A stretch of 64,000 nucleotides of DNA from Zeugodacus cucurbitae (lineage: Eukaryota > Arthropoda > Insecta > Diptera > Tephritidae): NCBI RefSeq assembly GCF_028554725.1, contig NC_071671.1, positions 65,094,001-65,158,000 of the forward strand, read 5' to 3'. The notes under the pieces were generated by a model, which had not been told where the DNA came from, did no database searches, and saw only the letters and a list, made by a program, of their open reading frames with translations. The position numbers and the translations under genes are program-made. The stretch's first letter is position 1. Each line of letters starts with the position of its first letter. Positions 1-12,795 of this stretch are shown one piece after another.

Positions 1-142
1 CGGATTTGAACTCCACTCTTTACCCTGATCACTTTGGTATATATAACCCTATATCTAACTCGTTTAGTTTTGGGTGTTACAAACAACCGTTATGTGAACA
101 AAACTATAATACTCTCTTAGCAACTTTGTTGCGAGAGTATAA
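1..142 (-). mobile_element. Partial copy of TATACTCTCGCAA-ended dispersed repeat (copy 1)
   Basis: This is the outer end of a dispersed repeat that recurs at 3317, 6225, 10891, 12035, 44400 and 54437. The segment matches the end of the copy at 7315-7454 almost base for base and stops at the terminal word TTGCGAGAGTATA near 142. The remainder lies outside the window to the left. The open frame across it is not a gene, because the same frame recurs in the other copies only as repeat sequence. Confidence 0.75.
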
Positions 143-3100
143 ATATATATTAATGTGTGTGTGTGTATCCGTGTTGTGTTCACCTTTGCTTGCCCAATAG
201 AATAGGCGCACAGAGAACCACACACAGGTCGTTAGCTAGCTATCGTATATAAATAAATAACGCCAGCAGATTACATATTATATATAGAGAGTTATGTAAA
301 CATCCATAGCGATTATAATTTAAGTGCTAGTGTACGTAAACACTTCCAATCTGTCACGTATATTAGACGAAAGGCATACGCAACATGCACGCTAATATGC
401 TATTTGTAAATACGCGTATATAGAAAGCTTATCTATGGCGGTATTTGTTATACCCGGCGTTTGTGGCTAGAGCATTTCAGATAATATATATTTAGAAATT
501 TGCACCAAGTATATGCATCCCATACAAATTGCAGATCAAAATAGAATCAGCAAACTAGAGAATTCCATAAACCACGCAAGCTTCTGAAGTAAACAAACAT
601 CGTATATGAGGCTTTAAATAAATAAAATCGGCCTCTAGGAAGAGATTGCTTACAAATGCTTAAAGACTCCACTCATTCATAACTAAAAAAACTCATCAAA
701 CCAGGCATGATTTAGAGCGAGAAACAAATGGTGAATATCTCAATTATAGCTTGACTGACTCAGCTGTTCCATAGGTAGAAAAATCTCACCACACTTGGGG
801 TGATTTAGAGAGAGAACTTGATCAGCTATTGTAGCTCATTAACTATATCTATCTCTCTCCTACAGCAGTTTTGTCCAAGTTATAGTTATATTAATGACTC
901 ATTTACTTTAATGACTATTTATCAACAGGACCATTCTTTTAAGAAATATCGTTTACGCCATTCACTATACAGTCATATATTCTGTAGTACAGACCGAACA
1001 AGAGACAAATATTTGTAGAGTGAGATATATTGATAAATACATTGATCATTCATAATCCGAAACAGATATTCTGACACTGCAGTATAATTCGAGACTCCTA
1101 TTGTCGAGTCATTTTAGTGTATAATATATGTTTTTAAAACCACTAACTAATATCGGTCTTCTATCTAAGAGATTATTTAATATTTATCACGCATAGACAA
1201 GCACTTTACTAACCGTTAGAGAAAAATGACGATCTCTCATGAGAAAGTCTTCTTAAAAATATATGTTGACTGAGAGAATTGAGAATATCTCCATGTCTCT
1301 CCGACGACTGCTTAATAATAATAGACAAAAAAAATACACCGTTTAGGAATTCTTACATCCTCACTTGAGCATTATATAGGCTGCTAAACTTTCTTTTTAT
1401 GCCTTTACATTTTAAGTACTGTTGGTTCAGACCTTCTCTCTCTCATTCTCTCAGCCAATTCAACATATAAAAGGCAAGTTTCTGCGTTCTGTCCAAATCT
1501 TCTCGAGGTAGAGTTCGACCTAGGAGGCCTAAACTACCAACTAGGGTTTAGCTTCGTCCGCAAATGATCTGGGAAAATGTTCATCTGTTATTTTATCGGC
1601 CAGACCGACATTTATTAGTAACTATCGATTTGTGGATTATGTTCGTTGTATAATCTCTTATGAGACCAAATAGCTTTCACAAAGTCTAGTTAAAGTACTT
1701 CAACAGAACTACATCCGTTCATCAGAAATAATCAAAATAAGTATTTACCCAACCCTCTCACTATGTTGGGTATAAAAAAATACCACTTTCTATTTACCCT
1801 AGTATATCCACTTATTTGTTTACTCACATGGCAAGGCACACGAACACTCATGTGCAGTAAATCTTAGTTTTACAACCCGTTAATAATCATAAAGTTATCA
1901 GCCCGCGCAGCTGTGCCACTCCACATCGCCTCACCAACATTCGCGCCGTTATCAGCGCCACTTAGCTGCTGCATCTCATTAGTTACAGTCAACTACTCAT
2001 AGGTAAGTGAAACGGCTGCCTTTCACCGTTATAATATTTTTAATTTTAGATAAGTTTATAATAAATTGCAGATGGTTGATCGCGACCGCGATCTGGCAAC
2101 ACTAAAAATAAAACACACTGCATAAGCAATAAAGTAGCTTATTTGTGAGATAAAGGGTGAATAGTAGCGTACCCTCGTCGCGTTATGTATTCGCCCCCTG
2201 TCAGCTGTGGTTTATTCTTGGCAGCACGTTTTGAGACGTCAACCGCATTTACCGTTATTAGCAGCATAAAATCATAAAATATTATTGTTATTAACTTGAA
2301 TGAAACTGCAACGTTCGTCTTTTACATTGCTGCATTGCGCTGCTTCTAATTTTAGCGCTGCCAACAGTTGGTCCTCCCCCTTTATAAACTATTACGTTAA
2401 CCCTAATGAACTGATTTGTTGCTTGGCATAACTATTACTCATATTTATTTTCATATTTCAGTTTATAATGATGATGATGAAGCATTCATAGCTTGCAATA
2501 CGTCTAACTATAGATGTTATTTGTAACGGCATTACTTTCCCTTCTCTAAAATTATTGTTCCGTTCGTGTTGAGTAACCGCTATTTTTAATCAAATCCACT
2601 GCTAGCTCATTGAAGTTGTTATTTTTATACACGAGCGCAATATTTTGCAACGAATTTGACTCAGACAATGGTTATATTATACGAACTCAATAGAATTTGG
2701 ATTGATGAAGACGGCGATGGATGTATAATGCTTCATTAAAGCTTAATCATTATTCGAAAATAATTGCGGTATTTTAACCTACATCTGTCTTTTGAACTAA
2801 ACGTTTTACATTCAGATACATGTTTTTCTTCTTCCCAAAAGTTACTCACGACCGATGAATCTCAAAATGAATCGCGAGATCTCAAGTCATTTTCAACGAT
2901 TCAATTAAACCATTTTTAATGAAAATATTATTGATGGGGATAAAATATCACATTTTTGTTCAAGATATAGTCAAAATTCTCGTCTATGAACTGAAATTTG
3001 TTCAATTTGAACTCCATCAGGTCTATCTCAACAACATCAAATTAGATGATTTTCAGAGGTATGACACTATAGTTGACAGTTACAATCCAACCGACTACTT

Positions 3101-3316
3101 TACCCCTATAACAAATCTAAAAATTGCTTTTGGAATCACCTAGTGTTCCAAAGATCCCACCCGATATTAGCTCCTCGAACATATTATGTAGTAAACTATT
3201 GAACGAAAAAAGGTGTAACTGATTCTGTGAGAACTTACTCTCTTTCCAAGATGGGTACGAATATATTTGGGGTAATATAACTTCATATGATATACATTTT
3301 CGCAATTCATAATTTT
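143..3316. other. AT-rich non-coding stretch
   Basis: I see no supportable gene, RNA gene or named element here. Open frames are short and look like chance. There is a short GT run near 153-166, and a perfect inverted repeat of 7+7 bases (GATCGCG..CGCGATC) at 2078-2093 just before a TGGCAAC word. Confidence 0.5.
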
Positions 3317-4435
3317 TATACTCTCGCAACAAAAGTTGCTAGTTATGTGGAGAAGTCCACATAACGGTTGTTTGTAAGTCCTTAAACTAAACGAGTTAGA
3401 TATAAGGTTATATATACCAAAGTGATCAGGGTGACGAGTAAAGTTCAAATCCGGATGTCTGTCTGTCCGTTCGTCCGTCTGTCCGTCTGTCCGTCCGTGC
3501 AAGCTGTAACTTGAGTAAAAATTGAGATATCTTAATGAAACTGCCACGCCCACAAAATGGCGATAACTGAAAACACATATGAAAGTGAAATTTGGTACAA
3601 AGGATTGTTCTGAGAAGGCGCATATTTGGATGTAATTTTTTTAGGAAAGTTGGCGTGGCCCCGCCCCCCTGCTAAGTTTTTTGTATGTATCTCGTAAACT
3701 ACTAAAGCTATATCAACGAAACTCTCAGGGGTCGTTTTTTCAGGCATTTCCTTATATAGTCCAAAAATGGAGGAAATCGGATTATAACCACGCCCACCTC
3801 TCATACAAAGGTTACGTTGAAAACTACTAAAAATGCTTTAATCCAGTAAGGAAAACCACAGAAACCTTAAATTTCATTATAAAGAAGGTACAGAAGAGCT
3901 GCACTCAAAATGGTATTCACAATTTTAAATGGACGTGGTTCCGCCCACTTATGTATCAAAACCCATATCTCCGAAACTACTCTACCAATTTCAATGAAAT
4001 TCGGTTTGCAATTTTTTTCCTTGCATCGTTATGATATGTTGTGAAAATACGCAAAATCGCAAAACCACGCCTAATTCCCATATACCAGAACTTTAAAGAC
4101 GATCTGAATAGTTTACTTTACAATGTATAAAGATAAGCAGTAAGTAGTGAAGATATCGGAACAGAATTTTGATTAAATACTACATTTTTAGTGTGGCAAC
4201 CCCTTTCTAAAAATCGCCGAAATCGGACCATAAGTTTTCAAGGCCCCTATATATCGTACATGAGGAACTCGGTGCTTCTAACCTAATATTCGAGTTTCCA
4301 ACTTTCAATGGACTTTATACCATATATATGACGAATATTTGGGTCAAATTGTGTGTTATATTAATGAAATTAAATAAATAAATTGCGAGAGTATAAAATG
4401 TTCGGTTACATTCGAACTTAGCCCTTCCTTACTTG
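3317..4435 (+). mobile_element. Full-length copy of TATACTCTCGCAA-ended repeat (copy 2)
   Basis: The copy starts with TATACTCTCGCAAC and ends with the reverse complement of that word (TTGCGAGAGTATA), followed by a conserved tail GTTCGGTTAC..CGAACTTAGCCCTTCCTTACTTG. Inside is a tract of TGTC/CGTC tetranucleotides at about 3458-3500, then blocks shared with copies 3, 5 and 7, such as ACCACGCCCACCTC and CCATACAAAGGTTA. No copy has a conserved long reading frame, so it looks non-autonomous. Open frames on both strands here are shadows of the repeat. I cannot assign it to a named transposon superfamily. Confidence 0.8.
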
Positions 4436-6224
4436 TTAATAATAGAAATAGATATAAATAGGCCTTCAACGACCAATAGATTGACAACGAAATTGGATGT
4501 AAAAGTTCCGTGCAATTATTTATCGATTTTGGAGGAGATTATTTTTACGCAGCTCAAAGCGAGAGCAAACCTCTCATCGCTATAACGTGAGCATATGCTC
4601 CATTTTCAATTCTGACCGATCCATTATCCAGACACAAAAACAACTCACATTTTTTATACAAAAAAAACCATTAGGCCTCATTATGCAGCACAGCATATTT
4701 CCATCGCCATTTCGGCGTGACCCACATTTCTTTCGTAAAATCGCTAATTTTTTTTAATAAACTATAATGTAAACACTAATCTGTATAATTTTAATAATTT
4801 CAGCTAATTCGTTTTGCTAACGACGCGCGGCGCAGCCTCATTAAAATTAAGCCAATTTACATGAAGCGACGTAACACGTAAATGAACTTTTCCACCACCA
4901 CAATTTGTAGGTTAGATTTTTAATAGAACTCGCCGACCGACTAATGAAGGTAAACAACGAAAAAATATTTTACATTTGTCCTCAGTAATCACAAGCTTTT
5001 TTTTACAAACGATATTACCTTTCTTTTTTGCTTGCCGCCAGCTGGGACCGATGTCCGCGGCTGTTTTATTAGACTTCTTCGCTGATATAGTCATTAGTGT
5101 GTTTATACAAATATTAACCGTTATGGGAGAATTCGAACGAAAAAAAATCACTTAATATGCACTAAACGCTTCAAATTTGTTTTCGCTTTAGCACGCGCAT
5201 GCAACTACGTTATAAGCGTGCCGTTAACTGTCTAAGAGTTGAGATTGCGTTAGTTAGTGAGATGTTTAAATCAAAATCGGTGCAATAGAAGCTAAACATA
5301 TTTCAAAAATGGCTATACGTCATCGCAGATATATGACATAAGTTTTTTATTATCTTGATAATAAGCCAAGCGCGCTGCAAAATATAGAGCAGATAAGCTA
5401 TTTAAGTGCTAGTTAAGAGTTTTGAATTATATTGTAGGAAAATATTTGTTATGACTAATCTCTCAGCTGTATTTGACAGTGTAAAGGTGCACTGTGACCA
5501 TAGCATTTTTATCTGATAGGCGATAAGTGGTTTAGAATAATTGCAACAAATCAAGTTTTATAATACTTTGTTTGATAAGTTGTCAAAATACAGGGCGTGG
5601 CATATTTTATATTAGAATTTAAACATTGAATAAGTTTAGATTTAGAACTAATTTGGATAGTGAGTCATGTTTTAGTAATCTGAATGAAATATACGTCATC
5701 TAACCATGAATAATTACAGATCGAAACAATGTGACGAAATAAATTTGGCAGCTGGTTTTGACAGCTCTACCTCTAGGAAATGATTTCTAATATCTTACAA
5801 GCAAACATCACTTGAATTATTCACCGCATTATAGCGATCAAGTATATAAATATATTTGCTGCTAAATCTAAATACAAAATATATATTTCTGCATTTATGA
5901 TACATTTAGATCAACAAACTTATTTAGAAGTCTATATATATATAAATATATATATGTATATCGTGTGTGTTCTGTTCATGCGCTGGCAAGCGAACTTAGA
6001 ATATCTACATCCGCCGCACTTTTGTGGTTTACTCGTAATTTTAGCTGATAAGTTTTAAATTCCCACAGTGGCGTGCACTTGCGGCCACTTAAGAGTTTAA
6101 AATAGAATAGAGAGGGTTATTGTATTTCGTTTAATTTTTTTTTTTTAAATAAAATTAGTTGTAAATTAAATACTTCAATTTGGGTATAAGACGTAAACAG
6201 TTTTAAGAAATATTTTAGCTAAAA
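4436..6224. other. AT-rich non-coding stretch
   Basis: I see no gene here. A TA-rich microsatellite-like tract lies near 5930-5960. The 79-residue minus-strand open frame around 4912-5151 has no features I recognise. Confidence 0.45.
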
Positions 6225-7454
6225 CAAGTAAGGAAGGGCTCTCGCAATTTATTTATTTAATTTTATTAATATAACAAACAATTTTACTCACATATTCGGC
6301 ATTTATATGGTATAAAGTCAATTGAAAGGTTGAAAACCCTAATATTAGGTATATGGGTGCTAGGGAAAGTTATGACCCGATTTCACTAATTTTTGGCACG
6401 GAGACATATTCTTAGAAGAAACATATTCCCTCCTCTGAATTTGTTCAAATTACCTGAGAGACTTTCCTATATTTTCGGTAATAAATTTTTGGTCCTAATA
6501 TTCGATATATAGGGTCTTGAAAACTTATTCCGTTCCGATATCTTCACTAGTGCTTACTTTATTTATTGGAAAGTAAACTATTCAAACCGACTTCAAAGTT
6601 CTGGTATATGGGAAATAGGCGTAGTTGTAAACCGATTTGGACTATTTTCAGAAAATATCATTGGAAAGCTAGGAAGATATTATGAACCGAATTTCATTGA
6701 AATTGGTCGGGTAGTTTCGGAGATATTGATTTTGACTCATAAGTGGGCGGAACCACGCCCATATAAATTTTTGTATACAATTTTGAGTACAGCTCTTCTG
6801 TACCATCTTTATAATGCAATTAAAGATTTCTAGTGGTTTTCTTTACTGAATTAAAGTATTTTTAGAAGTTTTCAACATAACCTATGTATGGGAGGTGGGC
6901 GTGGTCATAATCCGATTTCCTCCATTTTTGTACTATATAAGGTAGTACCTAAAAGAAATTATATCTAGTTTCCTTGATATAACTTTAGTACATTGCGAGA
7001 TATGTACAAAAAAAATTAGAAGGAGGAGCCACACCCACTTCTTCAAAAAAATTACATACAAACATGCCCCTTCATAGTGCGATCCTTCATACCAAATTTT
7101 ACTTAAATAGTTTAATTTATGGCTTAGTTGGCTCTTATATGTGTTCGGTTATTGTCATTTTGTGGGCGTGGCAGTGGTCCAATTACGCCCATCTTCGAAC
7201 TTAACCTTATTATGGTGCCAAGAAATACGTCTTCCAGGTTTCATGAAGATATCTCAATTTTTACTCAAGTTACAGCTTGCACGGACGGACAGACGGACGG
7301 ACAGACATCCGGATTTGAACTCGTCTTTACTCGTCGCCCTGATCACTTTGGTATATATAACCCTATATCTAACTCGTTTAGTTTTATGATTTACAAACAA
7401 CCGTTATGTGAACAAAACTATATACTCTCTTAGCAACATTTGTTGCGAGAGTTT
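6225..7454 (-). mobile_element. Full-length copy of TATACTCTCGCAA-ended repeat, reverse orientation (copy 3)
   Basis: The copy begins with CAAGTAAGGAAGGGCT, the reverse complement of the conserved tail, and ends at TGTTGCGAGAG near 7454. It contains the CGGACGGACAGACGG tetranucleotide tract at about 7279-7310. It carries the same internal blocks as copy 2 in inverted order, so it is a reverse-oriented sister. The conserved tail is interrupted at its outer end, where GTAAGGAAGGGCT runs directly into CTCGCAATTTATT, showing loss of the GTTCGG segment. Confidence 0.8.
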
Positions 7455-10400
7455 AAAAATTTCTGAACAGAGTTGCCAACTGTTTGTAATGTGTAAAATG
7501 GAGAGATTGAGGAAAGTTGCTGTATAAAACATTTTTGGAGCAATGTTGCCACATTTTTAAATTTTTTAATTTGATACTTTAATAACTATAAACGTTTATA
7601 TAATGGGTATCAAACAGAGTTAGGTGGTTTAATAGAAATGTAACTTCGAAGTAAAATATTTGTGAATAAAATTGCCACCTGTTTATAATACACATTGTTG
7701 CAATCAGTTTATCAAAGTGGCTTTATAAAAGGTTCCGTGTCTATAACACACTCTCACTTCATTTAATTAATAATATATGCCAACTTTCTTTAAATCAATT
7801 TTGTTCTCTTTCCAACACAATTTTATTAAAATATTTTTTTCAACACAAAGCAAAGTGTGGCCACACTTTCAAACTTTTCATATTGTATTAACTACTAAGA
7901 GCAAAGCACAAAGTAAGACTTTAATTAAATAAATACAAGGTGTTGCATAGCTTACGCAATTAAATTTTCGTTCCAAACAATATTCTTACTATGTTTTTAA
8001 TTGGTTGAAAGTGATACAGTAGTTCGCCAGCTTGCAGCTGTTCTTCTTCTTCTTCATAGTTTCCTTTTTCTTTACTCTATTTGCGCATTTTACGCTCTCA
8101 AAAATTTACTTAGACTTTAATTGGAGATGAAAAGTTTTAGCGCTAGTGCAGGATTATAGTTTTTAAGTCATCCATATCCATACATATATCTTACATGGAA
8201 AGTGTGCGTGTGCTATGTTAAAAGGAAATGCATTGGAATGCTTCTGACGGTCAAAATTGAATCGTCGATGTCAATAGTTCATAGTAAAATCAATTTGAGA
8301 TTCACTGTTTGACAGCAGGGGGCGATACGCCAATAATTTACCAAAAAACATTCCTTCAGAATGAAATTCTCAATGTAGAATTCATTTGAATTTTCCAAAT
8401 ATTTTACCTTTTATATGTATCTTTCACTATCAAATGTGCCCCTTGTCCATTTGCCGCATTTGAATATTAACATGAAATTCAGCATTTTTAATAGCGAAAT
8501 TCTCTTCACGACTCACCCTCGCATTGTGCTTGAAACACAAATTCTGCATAAATGTAAGGTACATACTCGTACAATGTAGATTTTTTTAGGCTCCAAAAAA
8601 ATACTCGCCTGTTGCAGTTACAACATGAAATTAAGCTATCTGTGATTCGCAACGGAACCCATCCAGCAACAGGCGTACGTCACACTCGACCATTTTTATT
8701 GACTACCCAATAGCAGGGTGCTGAAAGTCAAAATAGACACACTGAAGTCTATGGAAGTCAATGCATGTGTCATATCTGACAGCTACGCGGCATACGCTGC
8801 TCAAATTTAGTTGTCTAGCGTCCTTTTTAACACACAATGAAGGCAATTTGCGTTTATGCAATTCGCGTTGAAGCATTAAGAACGCAGCTGAGTTTTTGGA
8901 ACGCGAACTAACTGACTTTTTGCAGGCTGCTGAGTGACTGAGGTGCGTGGCAATTAAGGCGCGGGGACTGTAGCTGATGTTTTAGAGCACATATTCAAAA
9001 AAATTAATAGACCCACGACTGAAGCAAAAATCTGACAATATAACCAATTTAAAATTGTTTTCGAAAAATATTTCGAAATGTCGACTTTCTTGCTCCAAAT
9101 TAACAGCATTAGAAGGAAGGTTATTTGTGTAGCTTGAATTAGAGTGGAAATAAAAATAAACAACTTCGATTAGTTGTTGTAATAAAAATACTAACAAGAG
9201 CACATAACTGTAAAATATTTCTCGCAATAGCTTAGTCAACCGGAAGTGCGTCTGGTGCGTATGAGTAACCTGTAAGCCTCGTGAGCGCAACTTGTTTAAC
9301 AAACAAGCAAGGATTTACGGCAACATGCTTATATACATTTAGACATTCAATTTGTACAACAACACACATATTCTCATATGAGTGTCTAGATGAGAATTAC
9401 AAACGGAGTTAAGTCGAAATTAAGCCTAAAGGCAACCAAATAGCTTGTAAGTGAAAACGTGCTTAGCATCGGAAAGTTGGTATGTCGAGAGTAGGGAGAA
9501 AAAAAGCCTTACAAATGCAATTATATGTATGTATTAATATCTATATATAGATATAAGAAATACATAAAAAAGTATCGAGCGAAATCTTAGAGTTCCCATG
9601 GTTAACTATATACTATATATATATATTTATTATCATTTATCTAAGTATAAACACAGTATTCAATATATATAAGTATATATACTACAGTCCTACCCACAAA
9701 AGCTTCTTACTTAGCTACTTGTATACGCTACGTGCCGCTATTGTGCGCGTTCCCTCTTGTCTTTATGCGGTGAAAGCAAATTGGTTTTATTAACACTGTC
9801 GTCGCTTACATTTTATTATAGTTGTTTTTTCTTTTTGTTGTTGTTATTGTTGTATCTTAAGGCACCAACTAGTTGAACACTGAAATTCAATTTACACGCA
9901 TGCTATTTTTTCACTCGCTTACTACACTTACTGCGCATTCCTTTGTATTTTCCATAGAATAACTTGTTGCAAGTACATATTTGAGTACATACATATATAC
10001 TATATAAGTATGTATAAGTGCATAAATATATAATAGTATTGCATTTAGTATACCTAAATAATACTCATGTATTTTAATAACTCTTGTTCCACTTGATAAA
10101 CTTTCAAAGTCCTTACATTTATGCTACATGTTTGCAGTCATGTACTTAGTTCGAGTAATATGTTGAATATTTTCATTACAATTTACAACAACTACAAATT
10201 TTCAGTGTTAATACTTGCCACAAACTACACGCTCGTAATTACTTTGTAAATAATAGCTTTTCCATTTGAAGAAGCTACTACACATTTTATATATTTTTAA
10301 GGAGTTGTATAATGAGAGAAACTCGTGGAATTAAGGAATTAAGAATTATTAACATACATTGAGACTTCATCTAATGACCCATCCCCAATTGGTACAAATT

Positions 10401-10549
10401 TCTGAGGCCTTTTCAAGTAAGTCTCATTAAGCTCGAGCTTTGAACTTCTATGTAAAGCGTACGCAGGCCATTTTTAGTCGTAGCTATCAGATGAGCTTTA
10501 GGTATTATAGCTTTGTCAGAGAATTCTCTGAACAGAGTGAACTCTAACA
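7455..10549. other. Non-coding stretch with TTGCCA-type short repeats
   Basis: There is no supportable gene. Between 7460 and 7700 similar sentences recur: TTGCCAACTGTTTGTAAT near 7468 and TTGCCACCTGTTTATAAT near 7671, with another TTGCCAC near 7547. These belong to the TGGCAAC-bearing repeats seen at 41.5, 43.0 and 62 kb. TA-rich runs occur near 9530-9690 and 9980-10030. Confidence 0.45.
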
Positions 10550-10890
10550 TCTATAATATAAAAATGAATCGCAAAATGTATTGCTAAGCGCATAACTCGA
10601 GAACCGCTGAAACGATTTCGCAAATTCTTTGTTTAGAATGTTTTTTGAGGTACGGGATGGTTCTTACGGAGAGAAAAATTAGAAAAATTGCTTGAAATAG
10701 TCTTAAATCCACAATTTTCTAATCACCCATACAAACAATTTGTGTCGTTAGTCTCGAAAAAAGTCGAGAAGGGCCAAACCGATCTGGCTAATTTTAAACA
10801 ACAAAATTATAAAAAAAAAAAATAATAATATTTTGAAAGTTGTCATTGTTGCTTTGTTAAAATATTTTTGTCATTCATTGTTCAATTGTA

Positions 10891-11060
10891 CCGAACATTT
10901 TATACTCTCGCAATTTATTGATGTAATTTTATTACACACAATTTGAAATAAAGTCAAATAGAATAACGAATATCAACATTTATAGTACATGAGGTTGAGG
11001 TAATTCCTGAACCGATTTCACTCATTTTCAACGCCCATATAATATGGGAATAGGGGCAAC
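10891..11060 (-). mobile_element. Fragment of TATACTCTCGCAA repeat nested in the Helitron (copy 4)
   Basis: The segment CCGAACATTTTATACTCTCG at its start is the reverse complement of the repeat's conserved 3' end. It is followed by the ACACAATTTG..AAAGTCAA block seen in copies 2, 3 and 7. Homology fades near 11060. It separates the Helitron 5' end from the helicase remnant. Confidence 0.65.
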
Positions 11061-11089
11061 TTGGCACCTGTTAGTATGACTCCTAAATT

Positions 11090-11800
11090 GCAAATCAAAC
11101 ACCAGTCTGCAAAATCGCCAAAAACAGAGCTATAAACAAGATTTTCCAGATATTCAAGTATCTGGAGGTACTACAAAGGACTTTAAAAGATTTACGCGAC
11201 ACCGAAAATATTTTTGGTGAAGCCATGATTCTGTTGGCAGGTGATTTTCGCCAGACTATTCCAGGATCAACTGTTGCTGACGAACTAATAACATTCCTAA
11301 AATCATCTAATTTGTGGCGACACATAAAGAATCGCCAATTATCAAATAACATAGGAGTGTTTTTCCAACAATATCATACTGCGATTGTAGAAATAGTTGA
11401 AAGTGTTAGCGACGCACTTGACACCTCGATGGATTAATAACATTTTTAACGGGTTTCTGTCACTTCATGGCCTCGAAAGAGGAACTTATTCATCGTGTTT
11501 TTCCTGGCTTGAAACCATAATATAATAAACATAAATGGCTGATTGAATGACCTATATTGGTGGTAAAAAACAAGCATCTCTGTGATCTTAATGCGACAAT
11601 TTAGAATTTCGTTAAAGGAGAGTTGACACAACTCTAAACTAGGATGACATATTAAATTATCCCACAGACTATTTAAAATTGCTGGACTATCCCCACTCAC
11701 TTGCAATTAAAAGTAGTGTGAGTTGTCTTTATGCTGCGTAACATAAATCAACATCAAACTTTGCAAAAGAACAAGACTGAAGAAAGTAATCAATATCGAT
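11090..11800 (+). pseudogene. Broken PIF1-like helicase of the Helitron
   Basis: The best-preserved part (11225-11350) reads MILLAGDFRQTIP, then ADELITFLKSSNLWRH, which is the helicase motif III region typical of PIF1 helicases encoded by Helitrons. It is preceded by in-frame YLEVLQRTLKDLRD. Downstream pieces in other frames still resemble the family: EELIHRVFPGL near 11479, a VVKNKHLCDLNATI segment near 11560, and LQLKV..VFMLRNINQ near 11700-11750. Stops and frameshifts between them show it is not functional. In intact Helitrons this domain unwinds DNA during rolling-circle transposition. Rep catalytic motifs are not visible. Confidence 0.75.
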
Positions 11801-12034
11801 TAAAAAATCAAAGTTTTACAAATTATGATGATTTACGCTTAACACAGATCTACAATCAATCAATCATTTTAAAATTTATCGACTATAACGTTTTCGTTTT
11901 TATGCGTAAGAATTTTTTCTCTGCATTGAAAAATTTACTAATTGTATACCTTAGACACAAAAACGTGTGGCCGGGCCTGCTAGTAATAAATAAATTTTAG
12001 ATTTTAAAGATTTAAGCAGTCTGAAATCTATTTT

Positions 12035-12795
12035 TATACTCTCGCAACAAAGTTGCTAAGATAGTATTATACTTTTTTTCACATAACGTACCGTTTGTAA
12101 CACGCAAAACTAATCGAGTTACATATAGAGTTATGTACACCAAAGTGATCAGGTTGAAGAGTGTCTGTCTGTCCGTGGCCGCGCCCCCTACTAAGTTTTT
12201 TTGTACATATCTCATAAACTACTTAAGCTATATCAACCAAACTTATCGTTTCCTTTAGGTACTACCTTATACAGTCCAAAAATGGAGGAAATCCGATTAT
12301 AACCACGCCCACCTCCCATACAAAGGTTATGTTGAAAACTACTAAAAATGCTTTAATTCAGTAAGGGAAAACACCAGAAACCTTAAATTTCATTATAAAG
12401 AAGATACGAAAGAGCTGCACCCAAATTGGTATAAAAAATTTTAAGTGGGTGTGGCTCCGCCCACTTATGGGTCAAAAACCATAGTGCCGAAACTAGTCGA
12501 CCAATATCAATGAAATTTGGTTTGTAATATTTTCCTTGCATCCCAATGATATGTTGTGAAAATAGGCCAAATCGGTTCACAACCTCGCCTACTTCCTATA
12601 TACCAGAACTTTAAAGTCGATCTGAATAGTTTACTTTACAATATATTAAGTAACCACTAGTACAGATATCGGAACAGAACTTTGCATAAGTACTGCATTT
12701 ATAGTGTGGCAGTCCCTTTCTAATTTCTTTCTTTCCATATATATGACGATGTGGGTCAAATTGTGTATTATATAATATTAATAAAATTAAATAAA
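12035..12795 (+). mobile_element. Internally deleted copy of TATACTCTCGCAA repeat (copy 5)
   Basis: The copy starts TATACTCTCGCAACAAAGTT about 50 bases after the Helitron 3' end. It retains the CGTGG..CCGCGCCCCCTACTAAG, AACCACGCCCACCTCC and TATACCAGAACTTTAAAG blocks. The tetranucleotide tract is reduced to CTGTCTGTCCGTGG, and the terminal GCGAGAGTATA tail is missing, so it ends in ATTAATAAAATTAAATAAA. Confidence 0.7.

Larger units (their letters stand above)
10550..11983 (+). mobile_element. Helitron remnant with both termini
   Basis: The 5' end starts TCTATAATATAAAAATGAAT and continues with a block (GCATAACTCGAGAACCGCTG..CGATTTCGC, then GATGGTTCTTACGGAGAG) that I recognise from insect Helitrons. 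The 3' end is a GC-rich GGCCGGGCC inverted repeat followed by CTAG at 11980-11983. The flanks are A at 10549 and T at 11984, matching Helitron insertion between A and T without target duplication. Between the ends lie a fragment of another repeat (10891 to about 11060) and a broken PIF1-like helicase (about 11090-11800). The Rep part is missing, so the copy is a dead deletion derivative. Confidence 0.75.

Noticed and set aside
3440..3455. tRNA B-box-like word GTTCAAATCCGG in repeat copies
   Set aside because: There is no matching A box at the right distance and no cloverleaf pairing; the repeat has inverted ends, unlike a SINE.
3167..3553. 128-codon minus-strand frame rich in RTDGQTD
   Set aside because: It is produced by the tetranucleotide tract and neighbouring blocks of the dispersed repeat; the same peptide recurs in copies 3 and 7 without conserved coding borders.
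7128..7433. 101-codon plus-strand frame
   Set aside because: It lies wholly inside repeat copy 3 and is explained by that repeat.
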